This document shows, piece by piece, positions 36,747-47,289 of a stretch of DNA of 47,883 bases. The number at the start of each line of letters is the position of its first letter. Positions within the stretch are counted from its first letter, which is position 1. The stretch is from contig JAJYDM010000006.1 in assembly GCA_021777475.1 (NCBI GenBank), positions 1-47,883 of the forward strand, given 5' to 3'. Under the pieces are notes generated by a model. That model saw only the letters and a program-made list of their open reading frames with translations, ran no database searches and had not been told where the DNA came from. Position numbers and translations under genes: made by a program. This DNA comes from Actinomycetes bacterium. Lineage in GTDB: Bacteria > Actinomycetota > Acidimicrobiia > Acidimicrobiales > Acidimicrobiaceae.

Positions 36747-37689
36747 ATTGATCGACTACCTCCCAGAACAACTAAACATCAATTCGGCGGCACAGACAAA
36801 ATCGACCTGCTCTAGAACCATCTTCTCCAAAAGAGAATGAGACCGTTCCACTCCGTCGACAGGGTCCTAAGGCAAATGATGTCGCCAAAAAGCACGTCGA
36901 TCAGTACCTTGTCCAAAAAGATCCCGCGTCGACTTACCGTACAGAAGTCGGCGTGTGCGAACAACGCTTTGTTTCAAGTGAAACTCAGGAAATACTTGCG
37001 CTTTCGGCCTGGCCATTGCCGCAAAAGACACAGTTTGAAACTTGCGACCGGATGCAAATTAAGAGAACCTCAAACAAGGTATCCCCAGTTTGAGAGAGGG
37101 ACGGCACCTAATACACACACCTCACGATAGAAGTGCCGTCATCTTTGAGCCACCATGTCAGAAATATTATGAGAATTCAAAGTCTCAATTGATTGTCAAT
37201 GTCCTCTGCTCCGGCAGCATCCAACCCCAACGGTTAATGTCTGACGAAACACGGCTAAACATGAAAGGTGCAGGTGTCAACCACAATTAAGACTTTCCGG
37301 GTTTTGAATGTGACGGTGGCGCATTTGCAACCAACCCCGTGCCTTGGGCCTGATACGGGAGACGCATTGATACAAAGGCGAGCCAACAACGTCACTATCT
37401 TGGTCAACGCCGGCCTTGCATGACCACCCGATTGAACTACGAAAGCCCTGTGAACGCTAACATCTGGCAATTTTGGACGCCTCGCCATAAAGCAAAGTCA
37501 GGTCTGCAAAAATACGATCGTCAATTGACTCATCCAAATAAATATCAACATGGCCATGACTTAGACCGGCACATTCTCCGGCAAATTTGATACAGTCCAA
37601 CAATACTGAATGAGTATACGTTTGGTCCAAGTCAAGAAAATCGTGGAAAGACCTCACACAACTAAACCGACCTCGGACGACCAAATAAG
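36747..37689. other. Roughly 940-base gap without a supported gene
   Basis: It contains only short open stretches. One on the minus strand (37457-37684) has the piece VDIYLDESIDD, slightly like the opening of DUF3800 proteins (IYxDESGD), but nothing else matches and no continuation is seen in other frames. The region probably contains the promoter for the aryl-AMP ligase gene and otherwise decayed or spacer DNA. Confidence 0.4.
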
Positions 37690-37959
37690 CTACAGAAGAC
37701 TCTCCAACTCCCTGAGTCTCTCACGTAAAACCGGTCCGAATTCATCTGGGACACGCACGAGCTTCGTTCTGGCGGACTTTCCCACGACTAACGACAATTG
37801 CGATGAACTTGCCGTCAGCCACTTAGCAAGCACTTCGAGTGCCGCAGAGTTGGCCTTGCCTCCTTCCGGCGGGCTGGTTACCAGAACAGTAAGTTTTCCG
37901 CTTCGCAGCAAAACCGCGTTCTTCGATGATCTGGGCAACACCTTTATTTGTATTACCAC
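37690..37959 (-). CDS. DUF167/YggU family protein
   Basis: An 89-residue member of the small YggU/DUF167 family of unknown function. Family blocks are IQIKVLPRSSKNAV, LTVLVTSPPEGGKANSA and a GKSARTKLVRV segment, covering the usual beta-alpha fold. I place the start at the GTG at 37959, which has GGAGG seven bases upstream; longer in-frame starts run into the upstream methyltransferase gene. The ribosome-binding site overlaps that gene's stop, and the gap is four bases, so the two are co-translated. Confidence 0.8.
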   Translation of the reverse strand: MVIQIKVLPRSSKNAVLLRSGKLTVLVTSPPEGGKANSAALEVLAKWLTASSSQLSLVVGKSARTKLVRVPDEFGPVLRERLRELESLL

Positions 37960-37963
37960 ATTC

Positions 37964-38605
37964 TCACCTCCGGCGAAACACCGACCATGTGCCAGGCCCG
38001 GCTTCGGAGGAAACCCCCACGAACTCCCTACCGATAGCTGCAAGAACATCCTCTGGAGGGAGGTATATAGGTGTCTGGCTGCCACTTGTACTGACCCACA
38101 CCAGGTATCCGTCCTTGCTCAAAATCCGGTCCACCTCTTTTGGAAATAGCAGTGTATTTATACAAAACAGACCGTCCACACTTCCCGATTCCAGGGGCAG
38201 ATTCGACCCGTCTCCACGAACGCGAAACCCGTCTGGGGAAGAAGACCTGAAAAGCATTTCAAAGCTGATATCGACGCACAGAAGCGAATCAAAGTACTTT
38301 GAAAGCAGACTGGAATAGGCACCAGTACCACAGCCCAGTTCTACTCCCAAACCACCCGGTACTATTCCGCCGCGCTCCAGTGCATCTGTTAGAGGCAATA
38401 CTCGTGAGTCGAAATCCTTATCCTTCCAAGTTTCGGCCATCTCGTCAAAGAGCTTCACGACCTTTGCCGCCCGCTCGGGAGTCCATCCGCTAGATTCAAA
38501 CGCAACCTGCTGAGTCACCTTACGCATCGGATGTTCCGCGTTTACGCTTCCATCTTTAACCTCGCCCTCGTCAAGACGATCGAGATATGTTATCTCAATA
38601 TTCAC
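37964..38605 (-). CDS. Class I SAM-dependent methyltransferase
   Basis: A 213-residue Rossmann methyltransferase. Motif I is GVELGCGTGAYSSLL, the acidic strand-2 end is LLCVDISFEML, and the later GDGSNLPLESGSVDGLFC is the usual UbiE/COQ5-like core. It lies 31 bases downstream of uvrB and four bases upstream of the DUF167 gene. No substrate-specific domain is visible. Confidence 0.82.
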   Translation of the reverse strand: MNIEITYLDRLDEGEVKDGSVNAEHPMRKVTQQVAFESSGWTPERAAKVVKLFDEMAETWKDKDFDSRVLPLTDALERGGIVPGGLGVELGCGTGAYSSLLSKYFDSLLCVDISFEMLFRSSSPDGFRVRGDGSNLPLESGSVDGLFCINTLLFPKEVDRILSKDGYLVWVSTSGSQTPIYLPPEDVLAAIGREFVGVSSEAGPGTWSVFRRR

Positions 38606-38636
38606 TTGTCCCCCTTGTCAACTCCCAGAAAGCCCA

Positions 38637-40652
38637 CTAGCCGTGGGCGTCCTTCAGTTGATTCTCCAAATCCCTTATCTCATCTCTGATTCGGGCAGCA
38701 TATTCGAACCTTAGGTCTGCAGAGGCTTTATACATCTCCTCCTCAAGAGTCTGAATCAATGAAACTAGCTCATCAAGACCAAGCCCCGATACGTCCAACC
38801 TGCGATCCCTTTTTGTGGACCTCGTTAAGCCGTTTGGCAGGACTGATTTTCCGTCGGGCCTCAACTGATCAAGAATATCCGAAACGGCCTTTCTGATCGT
38901 CTGAGGAGATATGCCATGCTCGAGATTGTAGGCCTCCTGAATGCCTCTACGTCTCTCCGTCTCCGAGATCGCCCTTTGCATCGACTTCGTCACATTATCC
39001 GCGTAAAGAATAACGAAACCGCCAACATTCCTTGCAGCCCTGCCGATCGTCTGAATCAATGAAGTTTCCGACCTCAAGAAACCTTCCTTGTCGGCATCGA
39101 GTATCGCGACAAGCGATACCTCCGGCAAATCCAATCCTTCGCGCAGGAGATTGATCCCAACAAGCACGTCAAACTCGCCGAGCCGCAAATCCCGAAGAAT
39201 TTCGATCCGTTCAAGAGTCTCGATGTTCGAGTGAAGGTACCTCACGCGCAGGCCAAGCTCCACCAGGTAGTCCGTGAGATCCTCAGACATTTTCTTGGTC
39301 AGCGTGGTTATGAGCACACGCTCCCCGGCAGAAACCCGATCGTTAATCTCCGAAATCAAATCGTCGATCTGACCTTTGGTCGGCCTCACCTGCACCTTGG
39401 GATCGATGAGACCAGTAGGCCGAATGATCTGCTCCACTACCTGCGATGACTGTGAAATCTCGTATGGAGATGGAGTGGCCGACATAAAAACCGCCTGGTG
39501 GATCTTATCGTAGAACTCCTCAAACCTTAGGGGCCTGTTATCGAGAGCGGACGGAAGCCTGAACCCGTGCTCGACCAATGTCTCCTTTCGGGATCGGTCC
39601 CCTGAATACTGACCATGTATCTGCGGCAAAGCCACGTGGGATTCGTCGATCACCAGGAGGTAGTCCTTGGGAAAATAGTCGAGAAGCGTATAGGGAGGTT
39701 CACCCTGTTTACGGCCGTCAAGATGCCTCGAATAATTCTCGATTCCATGACAAAACCCGACTTCGGCCAACATCTCGAGATCAAACTGGGTCCGCATGCT
39801 CAGCCTTTGGGCCTCGAGGATTCTTCCACTACCCTCCAGTTCTTTAAGTCGGATCCTCAGCTCTTCGCGAATCGATTTTATAGCCGTTTTGATCGTCTCA
39901 TCGCTGGCAACATAATGAGTCGCGGGGAAAATCGAAAGCTCCTCCAGCTCACCAAACTGCTCACCGGTAAGAGTGTCGACCTTTACGATCCGCTCTATCT
40001 CATCACCGAACATTTCAATGCGGAAAGCCATCTCCTCGTATGACGGATGAATCTCGAGCGTGTCGCCGCGAACCCTGAACTTTCCTCGCACGAGGTTCAT
40101 GTCATTTCGCTCGTATTGCATATCGACCAGCTTCCGCAGAACGTCGCGCAAATTGTAGCTTGTACCTACCCGAAAAAATTGAAGCTTGTCCATATACTCC
40201 AGTGGAGATCCCAAACCGTATATGCAAGAGACGGAGGCTACGACAATCACGTCACGCCGCGTTAAAAGCGCTGACGTGGCCGAATGCCGAAGGCGGTCGA
40301 TCTCGTCGTTCACGGTAGCGTCCTTCTCGATGAAGGTGTCGGAACTCGGAATATAAGCCTCAGGCTGGTAGTAGTCGTAATATGAGACAAAGTACTCAAC
40401 TCTGTTGTTCGGAAAGAAATCCCGAAACTCCGAAGCCAATTGCGCAGCCAAAGACTTGTTCGGCGCAATTACGAGCGTTGGCCTCTGGATAGCCTCGATC
40501 GTCCAGGCGATCGTAGCACTCTTGCCGGAGCCCGTAATGCCCAGCAGGGTCTGAAACCTGCTGCCTTTCCGGATACCCTCGGACAGTTTGGCAATTGCCT
40601 GGGGCTGGTCTCCGGACGGCTGATACGGGGCAATTACTTCGAACCTACTCAC
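38637..40652 (-). CDS. uvrB: UvrABC system protein B
   Basis: A 671-residue helicase-like excision-repair protein. Walker A is [13 protein letters not shown], the beta-hairpin is [20 protein letters not shown], and helicase motifs follow ([47 protein letters not shown]). A C-terminal UVR domain ([20 protein letters not shown]) binds UvrC. Length is standard. It lies directly downstream of coaE. Confidence 0.98.
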   Translation of the reverse strand: MSRFEVIAPYQPSGDQPQAIAKLSEGIRKGSRFQTLLGITGSGKSATIAWTIEAIQRPTLVIAPNKSLAAQLASEFRDFFPNNRVEYFVSYYDYYQPEAYIPSSDTFIEKDATVNDEIDRLRHSATSALLTRRDVIVVASVSCIYGLGSPLEYMDKLQFFRVGTSYNLRDVLRKLVDMQYERNDMNLVRGKFRVRGDTLEIHPSYEEMAFRIEMFGDEIERIVKVDTLTGEQFGELEELSIFPATHYVASDETIKTAIKSIREELRIRLKELEGSGRILEAQRLSMRTQFDLEMLAEVGFCHGIENYSRHLDGRKQGEPPYTLLDYFPKDYLLVIDESHVALPQIHGQYSGDRSRKETLVEHGFRLPSALDNRPLRFEEFYDKIHQAVFMSATPSPYEISQSSQVVEQIIRPTGLIDPKVQVRPTKGQIDDLISEINDRVSAGERVLITTLTKKMSEDLTDYLVELGLRVRYLHSNIETLERIEILRDLRLGEFDVLVGINLLREGLDLPEVSLVAILDADKEGFLRSETSLIQTIGRAARNVGGFVILYADNVTKSMQRAISETERRRGIQEAYNLEHGISPQTIRKAVSDILDQLRPDGKSVLPNGLTRSTKRDRRLDVSGLGLDELVSLIQTLEEEMYKASADLRFEYAARIRDEIRDLENQLKDAHG

Positions 40653-40674
40653 ACAACCACTTTAAAGCCAACGG

Positions 40675-41298
40675 TCAAAACATCGCCTTCAATTGGTCCC
40701 ATAATTGGGTTACCTGGCTATCCAGCGCCTCCGAGCTTGAAGAGTTGTCGATCACAAAGTCAGCTCGGGACAACCTGGTATCCCGGGTGGCCTGCCTCTC
40801 AATGCGTTCCCGCACTTCACCCTCCGTCATACCCCGTGACGCAACCACCCTCTGGATAGCAACTTCTTCCGGAAGATCCACCACAATGACTTTGCTAAAA
40901 CCGTACCGCTGAATAGCGTTGGTTTCAAAGAGCAGAGGAATCACAACAATTATCGGAGTGTTTCCTTTGCCCATACATAACACGACTCTCTTTTTGATCT
41001 CCTCTTCGATAAGAGGATGGAGTATGCCGTTAAGATCATTTAGCGCAGCCGGGTCCGAAAACACAGTGCCAGCAAGTTTCGCCCTGTCCAAAGAGCCATC
41101 ACTTGCCAGCACCGCGTCACCAAAACGGTCCACGACCATGTCCAAACCCTTAGTGCCGGGTATAACCACGTCACGAGCAACCATATCGGAGTCAATTACG
41201 CAGGCACCCAGCTCTGCCAATTTGGCGGATACCGTACTCTTGCCAGATCCAATGCCACCAGTCAGAGCGATGAGCGGGAAGGAAACGGTCTTACTCAT
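40675..41298 (-). CDS. coaE: Dephospho-CoA kinase
   Basis: A 207-residue P-loop kinase performing the last step of coenzyme A synthesis. It has Walker A GGIGSGKSTV, DSDMVARDVV, HPLIEEEI and VVIPLLFE. I start it at the ATG at 41298, which overlaps the rpsA stop by eight bases; the longer open frame to 41529 only reads rpsA out of frame. The rpsA-coaE-uvrB order is typical of actinobacteria. Confidence 0.95.
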   Translation of the reverse strand: MSKTVSFPLIALTGGIGSGKSTVSAKLAELGACVIDSDMVARDVVIPGTKGLDMVVDRFGDAVLASDGSLDRAKLAGTVFSDPAALNDLNGILHPLIEEEIKKRVVLCMGKGNTPIIVVIPLLFETNAIQRYGFSKVIVVDLPEEVAIQRVVASRGMTEGEVRERIERQATRDTRLSRADFVIDNSSSSEALDSQVTQLWDQLKAMF

Positions 41299-42709
41299 CT
41301 CCCGATTCGGATGACTCGCTATCAGGAGCTTCAGCACCTTCAGCTTCCGCCGAATCCTCCGCCTCGTCCTCAGGCCGGACCTGAGCTGCCGGGACTTCCA
41401 ACCCGTGCTCGGCAACGTACTCTGCCCAAGCAGCCTGGGCTTCGGTCTCGGGAGTGAAGTCCAAAGAATAATCGATTTGGCCGATGTAGTTTCCCTCTTC
41501 ATCGTAAGCGTGCTCACCAAAGGCTTCACGATACTCTGCAGCGACCTCGCCGCCTTCAGCTGCCTGCTTGATTGACAGGGAAATCCGCCTTCTCTGGAGG
41601 TCTATATCGATGATCTTGACCCACAGCTCCTCGCCCGGTTGAACAACCTGCTCCGGAAGGTCAACATGGTGGGCAGCCATCTCCGAAATGTGGACAAGCC
41701 CCTCGATTCCCTCACCTACCTGTATGAATGCACCAAACGGCACAAGCTTGGTGACTCTTCCGTAGACAAGCTCACCAACCTTGTGAGCATTGGCAAACTC
41801 CTGCCATGGGTCACTCTGGGTGGCCTTGAGGGAGAGCGATATCCGCTCCTTGTCAAGATCGACGTCCAGAACCAGGACTTGAATCTCGTCGCCAACCTGA
41901 ACAACAGATGAGGGGTGATCCACATGCTTCCAAGAAAGCTCCGAAACGTGTACTAGACCGTCCATGCCGCCAAGATCCACGAATACACCGAAGTTCACAA
42001 CCGACGAAACGACTCCACGGCGCACCTCTCCAGGCTTGAGGTTTTCGAGGAACTCCTCACGCTGTTCCTTCTGAGTCTCCTCCAACCATGATCTGCGTGA
42101 AAGAACTACGTTATTACGGTTCTTATCCAGTTCAATGATCTTCGCCTCAACCATCTTTCCAACGTACGGCTGAAGATCCCTGACTCTGCGAAGCTCGACC
42201 AGGGAGGCCGGAAGGAATCCACGAAGACCTATGTCGACGATAAGACCACCCTTCACCACTTCAATCACAGGCCCCTTGACAACCCCGTTGGCATTCTTGA
42301 TTGCCTCAATCGTTCCCCAGGCGCGCTCGTACTGCGCCCTCTTCTTCGAAAGAATGAGACGACCCTCTTTGTCTTCCTTTTGGAGTACCAGCGCCTCAAT
42401 TTCTTCGCCTAGCTGAACGACTTCAAATGGATCTATATCGTGGCGGATTGACAGCTCCCGTGCGGGTATGACCCCCTCGGATTTAAAACCAATGTCCAAA
42501 AGCACTTCGTCCTTATCAACTTTCACCACCTTGCCGAAAACAAGATCGCCATCTTCGAATTCGACGATTGTGCCAGCAATCGCTTCGTCCAGCGAAGCGT
42601 CTCCGAGGTCATCAAACACAATGACTCGTGGTGTGTACTCCCCTTCCAGGATCGCCTCGCCCGCCGAGGAAATTCCATCGTTATCAGGGGTGTTAGTAGT
42701 ATCGGACAT
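41291..42709 (-). CDS. rpsA: 30S ribosomal protein S1
   Basis: A 472-residue S1 protein with four S1/OB repeats, beginning near GDLVFGKVVKVDKDEVLLDIG, then GVVKGPVIEVVKGGLIVDIG, EVRRGVVSSVVNFGVFVDLG and ELVYGRVTKLVPFGAFIQVG. It binds mRNA at the 30S platform. Four rather than six repeats is the actinobacterial form. The C-terminus is a long acidic tail (Glu/Asp/Ala-rich, about 50 residues) and the N-terminus is also acidic. Confidence 0.97.
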   Translation of the reverse strand: MSDTTNTPDNDGISSAGEAILEGEYTPRVIVFDDLGDASLDEAIAGTIVEFEDGDLVFGKVVKVDKDEVLLDIGFKSEGVIPARELSIRHDIDPFEVVQLGEEIEALVLQKEDKEGRLILSKKRAQYERAWGTIEAIKNANGVVKGPVIEVVKGGLIVDIGLRGFLPASLVELRRVRDLQPYVGKMVEAKIIELDKNRNNVVLSRRSWLEETQKEQREEFLENLKPGEVRRGVVSSVVNFGVFVDLGGMDGLVHVSELSWKHVDHPSSVVQVGDEIQVLVLDVDLDKERISLSLKATQSDPWQEFANAHKVGELVYGRVTKLVPFGAFIQVGEGIEGLVHISEMAAHHVDLPEQVVQPGEELWVKIIDIDLQRRRISLSIKQAAEGGEVAAEYREAFGEHAYDEEGNYIGQIDYSLDFTPETEAQAAWAEYVAEHGLEVPAAQVRPEDEAEDSAEAEGAEAPDSESSESGDE

Positions 42710-42892
42710 TTAGTTAGGTCGCTTTCTTTTCTTACAATCTTGCCTGGGCCCAAACTGAAGCTCAAGTTCTTGCCAGATCAGCCAACAATTTAGGCCAATT
42801 CTAACAACGTAGATTTCAAATACACTAGCGACAATTATTCCCACTTGATGCAACAATCCAAGATGATTTGCCCGGGCGGGCCATGAATTCGG

Positions 42893-45589
42893 CTATTTTG
42901 CGTCTGCCCAGCTAGTTCCGCTGTAAACATTCACCTCAAGAGGTACCGACAGCTCCACGGCACCTTCGAGAACCCGCTTCACCAAGCCCTCAATTTCGTT
43001 GACCTCATTTAAGCCGCACTCCACTAAAACCTCATCGTGAACCTGCAAAACAATGTCGCCGTCGAACGATGCGAGCTCCTTGTCGAGTTTTACCAACGCG
43101 ATTTTAAAGATATCCGCCGCCAATCCCTGAATTCCGGCGTTCATTGCTTGACGCTCTGCCGCCTCCCTAAGGCGAAAGTTGTGCGATGACAGCTCCGGCA
43201 ATGGTCTGATACGTCCGAACTCAGTTGTCGTAAACCCGTCCTTCCTGGCCTTATCGATCGTCTGCCTCATGTAACTGCTCACCTTGGGAAAAGCTGCGAA
43301 AAAGGCCTTTAGAATCTCATCCGCCTCAGGAACCGATATGCCAAGCCGCTGAGATAGCCCATAAGCCTCCATTCCGTAAGCGAGACCGTAGGCTACCATC
43401 TTCGCCTTATTCCGCTGCGACGTGGTCACCTCGGCCAACGGCACGCCAAAGGTATAGCTGGCGGTCTGTCGGTGAATATCAATGCCGTGGGCAAAGGCCT
43501 CTACCAAACCTGGGTCCCTGGAAAGGTGCGCGATCACCCTCAACTCTATCTGGGAGTAATCGGCAATAACCAGTCTTCTTCCTTCCGGGGCGATGAAGGC
43601 GTTGCGAAATCTCCTACCATCCTCTGTTCTGATGGGAATGTTGTGCAGGTTCGGATGGTCCGATGAAAGCCGCCCGGTTCTGGCCACTGTCTGCGAAAAA
43701 CTGGCATGGATTCGCCCGTCGATCGCTATCTCTGCTATCAGCCCCTCTCCGTAGGTTGAACGCAGCTTCTCGACCTCTCGGTATCTCATTATCTTCTCCA
43801 CAATCGGGTGCAATCCCATGAGACGCTCCAGACTCCTCGCATCAGTTGAGTAACCAGTTTTGGTCCGCTTTAGAGGAGGAAGGGCAAGCTTCTCGAACAA
43901 GATCTTTCCAAGTTGCTGAGTGGAATTCACGTTGAATGGCTGTCCCGCTATCTCTTGGATCTCTTGCTGAAGGTCAAATGCCTCCGTAGCAAATTCACGT
44001 TGCAGCCGCGACAAATACCCTTTATCAACCAAGATTCCCAGTGCTTCCATTTTGGCCAGAACGGTGATCAGTGGCCTCTCGACGTTTGCATAAAGTTCAT
44101 CTAGGGACCGATGAGCCAGCTCCTCACCGATTTTGGAGACAGTCTGTACGCCCGCGTCGACCCTACCAGCCAGGATCGCTTCCTCTCGATCCTGCTCGAA
44201 ACCGAGCGATAGCCCGCCATTCGCCGACTCGAAACCAAATCCACCATATGAGCCGCCCAACCATTCTGCGGCAAGGGAGTCCAGGTCGTATCCTGACGCG
44301 GATGGATCCAGAAGATAGCCCGCAACAGCCCCGTCAATTCCAACTGTAAATAGATTACGAAACGCTGAGTACAGATACCTCAGCACCTCCTTCAGACCCA
44401 CTCCATCCACCGAGGAACACCGCTGCGAAATCGATTCGAATATCAGCTTGGCTGCCCCTGGTGCAGACATGACGGCAGGCGGTACTACTAAAATCGTTGA
44501 GCCGCTAAATACACCGCTTTCCGCCAATGCCAAAGAGGCCGGCTCTGAACGCCCGGGAACGCCGATCCAGAGGACTTCCAGATACACCGCCCGATTTTCA
44601 TTCGGCCGTGACTCTACAAACGCAACCGCCTCAATCGGACTCGTCACAGTGGTCACCGAACGCTCGTGATCACTTTCATGGACTGGTTCGCTAGCATTTG
44701 CAATGCGCGAACCAAAAATCGCCAGCGTACGATCCCAAGTCTTGCGCAACTCCAGAAACCGGAACAACTCCTCTGTCGGCTTGGGATTCCAGGGACCCAA
44801 CTCCAGGTCGTCCAGGGTAATCTCCAACGGGACATTCCGGACGAGCGGAGTCAACTTGGCATTGAGCGCCAACTGGTCACGATGATCGGCGAGAGCTGAA
44901 CTCAATTTTGGGGGTAATGAGTTGAGGTGCTTCAAGACCTCTTCAAGCGAACCAAACTCATTTATCAGCTTTGCCGCTGTCTTCTCTCCAACTCCAGGGA
45001 CTCCAGGAATGTTGTCGGAAGGGTCTCCGCGCAAAGCGGCAAACTCGGGATACAACTCCGGCCGGACCCCCATCCTCCTCTCTACACCATCCTCGTCCAG
45101 CAACTCGTAGTCGCTTACCCCGCGGCGATTATAAAGAACCTTCACATACGGGTCCGACACCAGTTGAAAGCTGTCACGGTCGCCAGTCACCACGATTGTC
45201 GGCAGACGTTTCGCCTTTGCGATCTCAGCAATAGTGGCAATAACGTCATCTGCTTCGAACCCGACTGCCTCGATAATGGGAATTCCCAGACTCTCAACCA
45301 CGTGCCCAATTAGCGACAGCTGGGGTTGTAACGACTCCGGTGTCTTTTTCCTGGTCCCTTTGTATTCTGGGGACAATTTGTCCCTGAAAGTGGGATCGGG
45401 GTGATCGAATGCGACCGCGATGTGCGTCGGCTGATGATCCTTTACCAGATTTAAAAGCATCGTTGTAAACCCATGAATTGCGTTAGTGTACTGACCAGAG
45501 GAGGTAATCAATGATTCCGGTAGTGCAAAGAATGCCCGGAATGCAAGAGAGAAACCATCCAAAACCAAAAGCTTCGCCACGCCTGCCAT
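42893..45589 (-). CDS. polA: DNA polymerase I
   Basis: An 898-residue enzyme with an N-terminal 5' nuclease (VTGDRDSFQLVSDP, DNIPGVPGVGEKTA helix-3-turn-helix), a middle 3'-5' exonuclease-like domain (about 310-490) in which I see no DxE proofreading residues, and a family A polymerase domain (ADYSQIELRVIAH, KMVAYGLAYGMEAYGL, LQVHDEVLVE). Tyr734 occupies the E. coli Phe762 position, as in other actinobacterial Pol I enzymes, predicting weak discrimination against dideoxynucleotides. It is involved in gap filling with uvrABC, which lie nearby. Confidence 0.97.
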   Translation of the reverse strand: MAGVAKLLVLDGFSLAFRAFFALPESLITSSGQYTNAIHGFTTMLLNLVKDHQPTHIAVAFDHPDPTFRDKLSPEYKGTRKKTPESLQPQLSLIGHVVESLGIPIIEAVGFEADDVIATIAEIAKAKRLPTIVVTGDRDSFQLVSDPYVKVLYNRRGVSDYELLDEDGVERRMGVRPELYPEFAALRGDPSDNIPGVPGVGEKTAAKLINEFGSLEEVLKHLNSLPPKLSSALADHRDQLALNAKLTPLVRNVPLEITLDDLELGPWNPKPTEELFRFLELRKTWDRTLAIFGSRIANASEPVHESDHERSVTTVTSPIEAVAFVESRPNENRAVYLEVLWIGVPGRSEPASLALAESGVFSGSTILVVPPAVMSAPGAAKLIFESISQRCSSVDGVGLKEVLRYLYSAFRNLFTVGIDGAVAGYLLDPSASGYDLDSLAAEWLGGSYGGFGFESANGGLSLGFEQDREEAILAGRVDAGVQTVSKIGEELAHRSLDELYANVERPLITVLAKMEALGILVDKGYLSRLQREFATEAFDLQQEIQEIAGQPFNVNSTQQLGKILFEKLALPPLKRTKTGYSTDARSLERLMGLHPIVEKIMRYREVEKLRSTYGEGLIAEIAIDGRIHASFSQTVARTGRLSSDHPNLHNIPIRTEDGRRFRNAFIAPEGRRLVIADYSQIELRVIAHLSRDPGLVEAFAHGIDIHRQTASYTFGVPLAEVTTSQRNKAKMVAYGLAYGMEAYGLSQRLGISVPEADEILKAFFAAFPKVSSYMRQTIDKARKDGFTTTEFGRIRPLPELSSHNFRLREAAERQAMNAGIQGLAADIFKIALVKLDKELASFDGDIVLQVHDEVLVECGLNEVNEIEGLVKRVLEGAVELSVPLEVNVYSGTSWADAK

Positions 45590-45696
45590 GTTACGCGCTT
45601 GAAATCCTTAACGAGACGCCGTAGAAAAATCCGAAATTGACGGCATCCAAGCGGGTTTCCCAAGCCCGGACCGCTCATAATGAAACCGGGAAGTCG

Positions 45697-46299
45697 CTAC
45701 TTCTTCGGGCTCAGCTCGCCGGATATTATCTTCTGAGCAACCTCAGCCATCGCAATTCTCGAGTCCATAGCGGTTTTTTGGATATATCCAAACGCGTCTG
45801 GCTCACTCATGTAATAAGTATCCATGAGAATCCCTTTTGCCCGATCCAACAGTTTTCTGGCCTCAAGCTGTTTCGTAGCGCGTTCCGCCTTGTCTGTCAG
45901 ATTGGCGACCTCTAGCTCCAAAGCAACTTTCTCTTCAAATCTCGCACGAGCAAGTTCGATAGCCGGCACAAGATCCAAGGCTTGGAACGGCTTGACGAGA
46001 TACGCCAGCACGCCAGCATCCCGAGCCTGTTCGACGAAGCTTCTCTGCGAGAACGCAGTCAGGATCACGACCGGACATATATTCTCCTGAGAAAGCTCCG
46101 CAGCCACCTCGATACCATCCTTGCCAGGCATTTTGATATCCAGGATTGCCAAATCCGGTCGCAGAGTACGGACCATTTCGATGGCTTCTTCTCCGTGGCT
46201 AGCCGCACCCACGACCTCATACCCCTCTTCCTCAAGAATCTCTTTAAGGTCGAGTCTGATAATGGCCTCGTCTTCAGCTATCACCACTCGTAGCGCCAC
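45697..46299 (-). CDS. pdtaR: ANTAR-domain response regulator (PdtaR type)
   Basis: A 200-residue response regulator. The receiver has acidic residues in EDEAIIR, the phospho-acceptor Asp in LAILDIKMPGKDG, a Thr in VVILTAFS and a Lys in YLVKPF. A coiled linker (EVANLTDKAERATKQLEARKLL) leads to the ANTAR RNA-binding domain, with the expected AKGILMDTYYMSEPDAFGYIQKTAMD. PdtaR binds tandem-hairpin terminators in mRNA leaders to antiterminate. The cognate kinase PdtaS is not in the window. Its placement upstream of polA is common in actinobacteria. Confidence 0.92.
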   Translation of the reverse strand: MALRVVIAEDEAIIRLDLKEILEEEGYEVVGAASHGEEAIEMVRTLRPDLAILDIKMPGKDGIEVAAELSQENICPVVILTAFSQRSFVEQARDAGVLAYLVKPFQALDLVPAIELARARFEEKVALELEVANLTDKAERATKQLEARKLLDRAKGILMDTYYMSEPDAFGYIQKTAMDSRIAMAEVAQKIISGELSPKK

Positions 46300-46476
46300 A
46301 ACAATCCTCCTAAACTTCTGGCCTGAAGCAAGTTAACGCCGTAATTCTCAATTTGAATAATCCAAAATGTGTCCAGGGGACCATCGACTTTGAAATGTGT
46401 AGCTTATGCTGAAACAGTATAGAAAACCTCCCTGTCATCCGGCATCGAAACTAAGACCAGGTAAAATCGAGAAGAA

Positions 46477-47163
46477 ATGTTCATTAGACAGCTTCCACTT
46501 TGGATTGCGGAAACAAACTGCTGGATCATTTCCAGGTCAAAGACAGACTCCGAATGCGTTCTAGTGGACGCACCCCCTTCTCCCGAGGAAATTTTGACCG
46601 TATTAACCTCAAATGGGCTGAAGCCTGTGGCGATACTTGCCACACACGGACATATTGACCACGTTGGAGGTGTGGCCACCCTCACTCGAGCCGGGATAAC
46701 CGAGGACCAGGTGTCAGGACTTCCCGTCTACATCAACAACGGAGATATCCACATGCTCTTGGACCCAGTGGGGACTTCAGGCGTGCTCGGAGAGGAGCTC
46801 CTACGGTCCGGCATCGACGTGAGACCCCCTGAACTCATCTACAATCTCGATGATGGCGACACTTTCAGCGGTTCCGGCCTCATATTCAACACTCTTCTCA
46901 CACCTGGACACACCGAGGGGTCCATTTGTCTCATGGTCAACGATTCCGAAACCTCCGAAAAGCTGCTCTTTTCTGGAGACCATCTATTTAAAGGATCAAT
47001 TGGGAGAACCGATCTTCCCGGAGGCTCATACGAAAAGCTCGTTGATTCAATGCGATCCAAAATTCTTCCTCTTGACGACGCGATCATAGTACTGCCAGGA
47101 CATGGTGGAGTAACAACCATTGGCGAGGAACGCCAGACAAATCCCTTTCTCCTGCAGATGTAG
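46477..47163 (+). CDS. Metallo-beta-lactamase-fold hydrolase (glyoxalase II-like)
   Basis: A 228-residue MBL-fold protein with all metal ligands: ATHGHIDHVGG (HxHxDH), TPGHTEGS (third His), FSGDHLF (bridging Asp) and LPGHGG (last His). Length and motifs fit the hydroxyacylglutathione hydrolase-like group, often a thiol-ester hydrolase. The substrate in an actinobacterium, which lacks glutathione, would be different. It is divergent from pdtaR, with about 177 bases between starts. Confidence 0.88.
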   Translation: MFIRQLPLWIAETNCWIISRSKTDSECVLVDAPPSPEEILTVLTSNGLKPVAILATHGHIDHVGGVATLTRAGITEDQVSGLPVYINNGDIHMLLDPVGTSGVLGEELLRSGIDVRPPELIYNLDDGDTFSGSGLIFNTLLTPGHTEGSICLMVNDSETSEKLLFSGDHLFKGSIGRTDLPGGSYEKLVDSMRSKILPLDDAIIVLPGHGGVTTIGEERQTNPFLLQM

Positions 47164-47169
47164 CAACTG

Positions 47170-47184
47170 CTGCCGGATCGGCAG
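47170..47184 (+). terminator. Short hairpin after the MBL-fold gene
   Basis: A perfect 6-bp stem with a GAT triloop, CTGCCG and CGGCAG, begins seven bases after the stop. No T-run follows, so it may be a weak terminator or simply an RNA end-stabilising hairpin. Confidence 0.35.
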
Positions 47185-47289
47185 GATTAATAAGTCACAC
47201 CAAAAGTGATGGCTGGATCCGAGCCTGATTTCAACCCAATCCTAACTTCGGCACGTCTGCATCAAAGGGTTAACCCCCTCCCCGAAGAA

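Noticed and set aside
37457-37684. Possible DUF3800 fragment
   Set aside because: Only a DES-containing piece matches; no further family blocks occur in any frame.
41299-41529. N-terminal extension of coaE
   Set aside because: It reads the acidic 3' part of rpsA out of frame, giving Arg/Lys-rich nonsense; the dephospho-CoA kinase fold starts at 41298.
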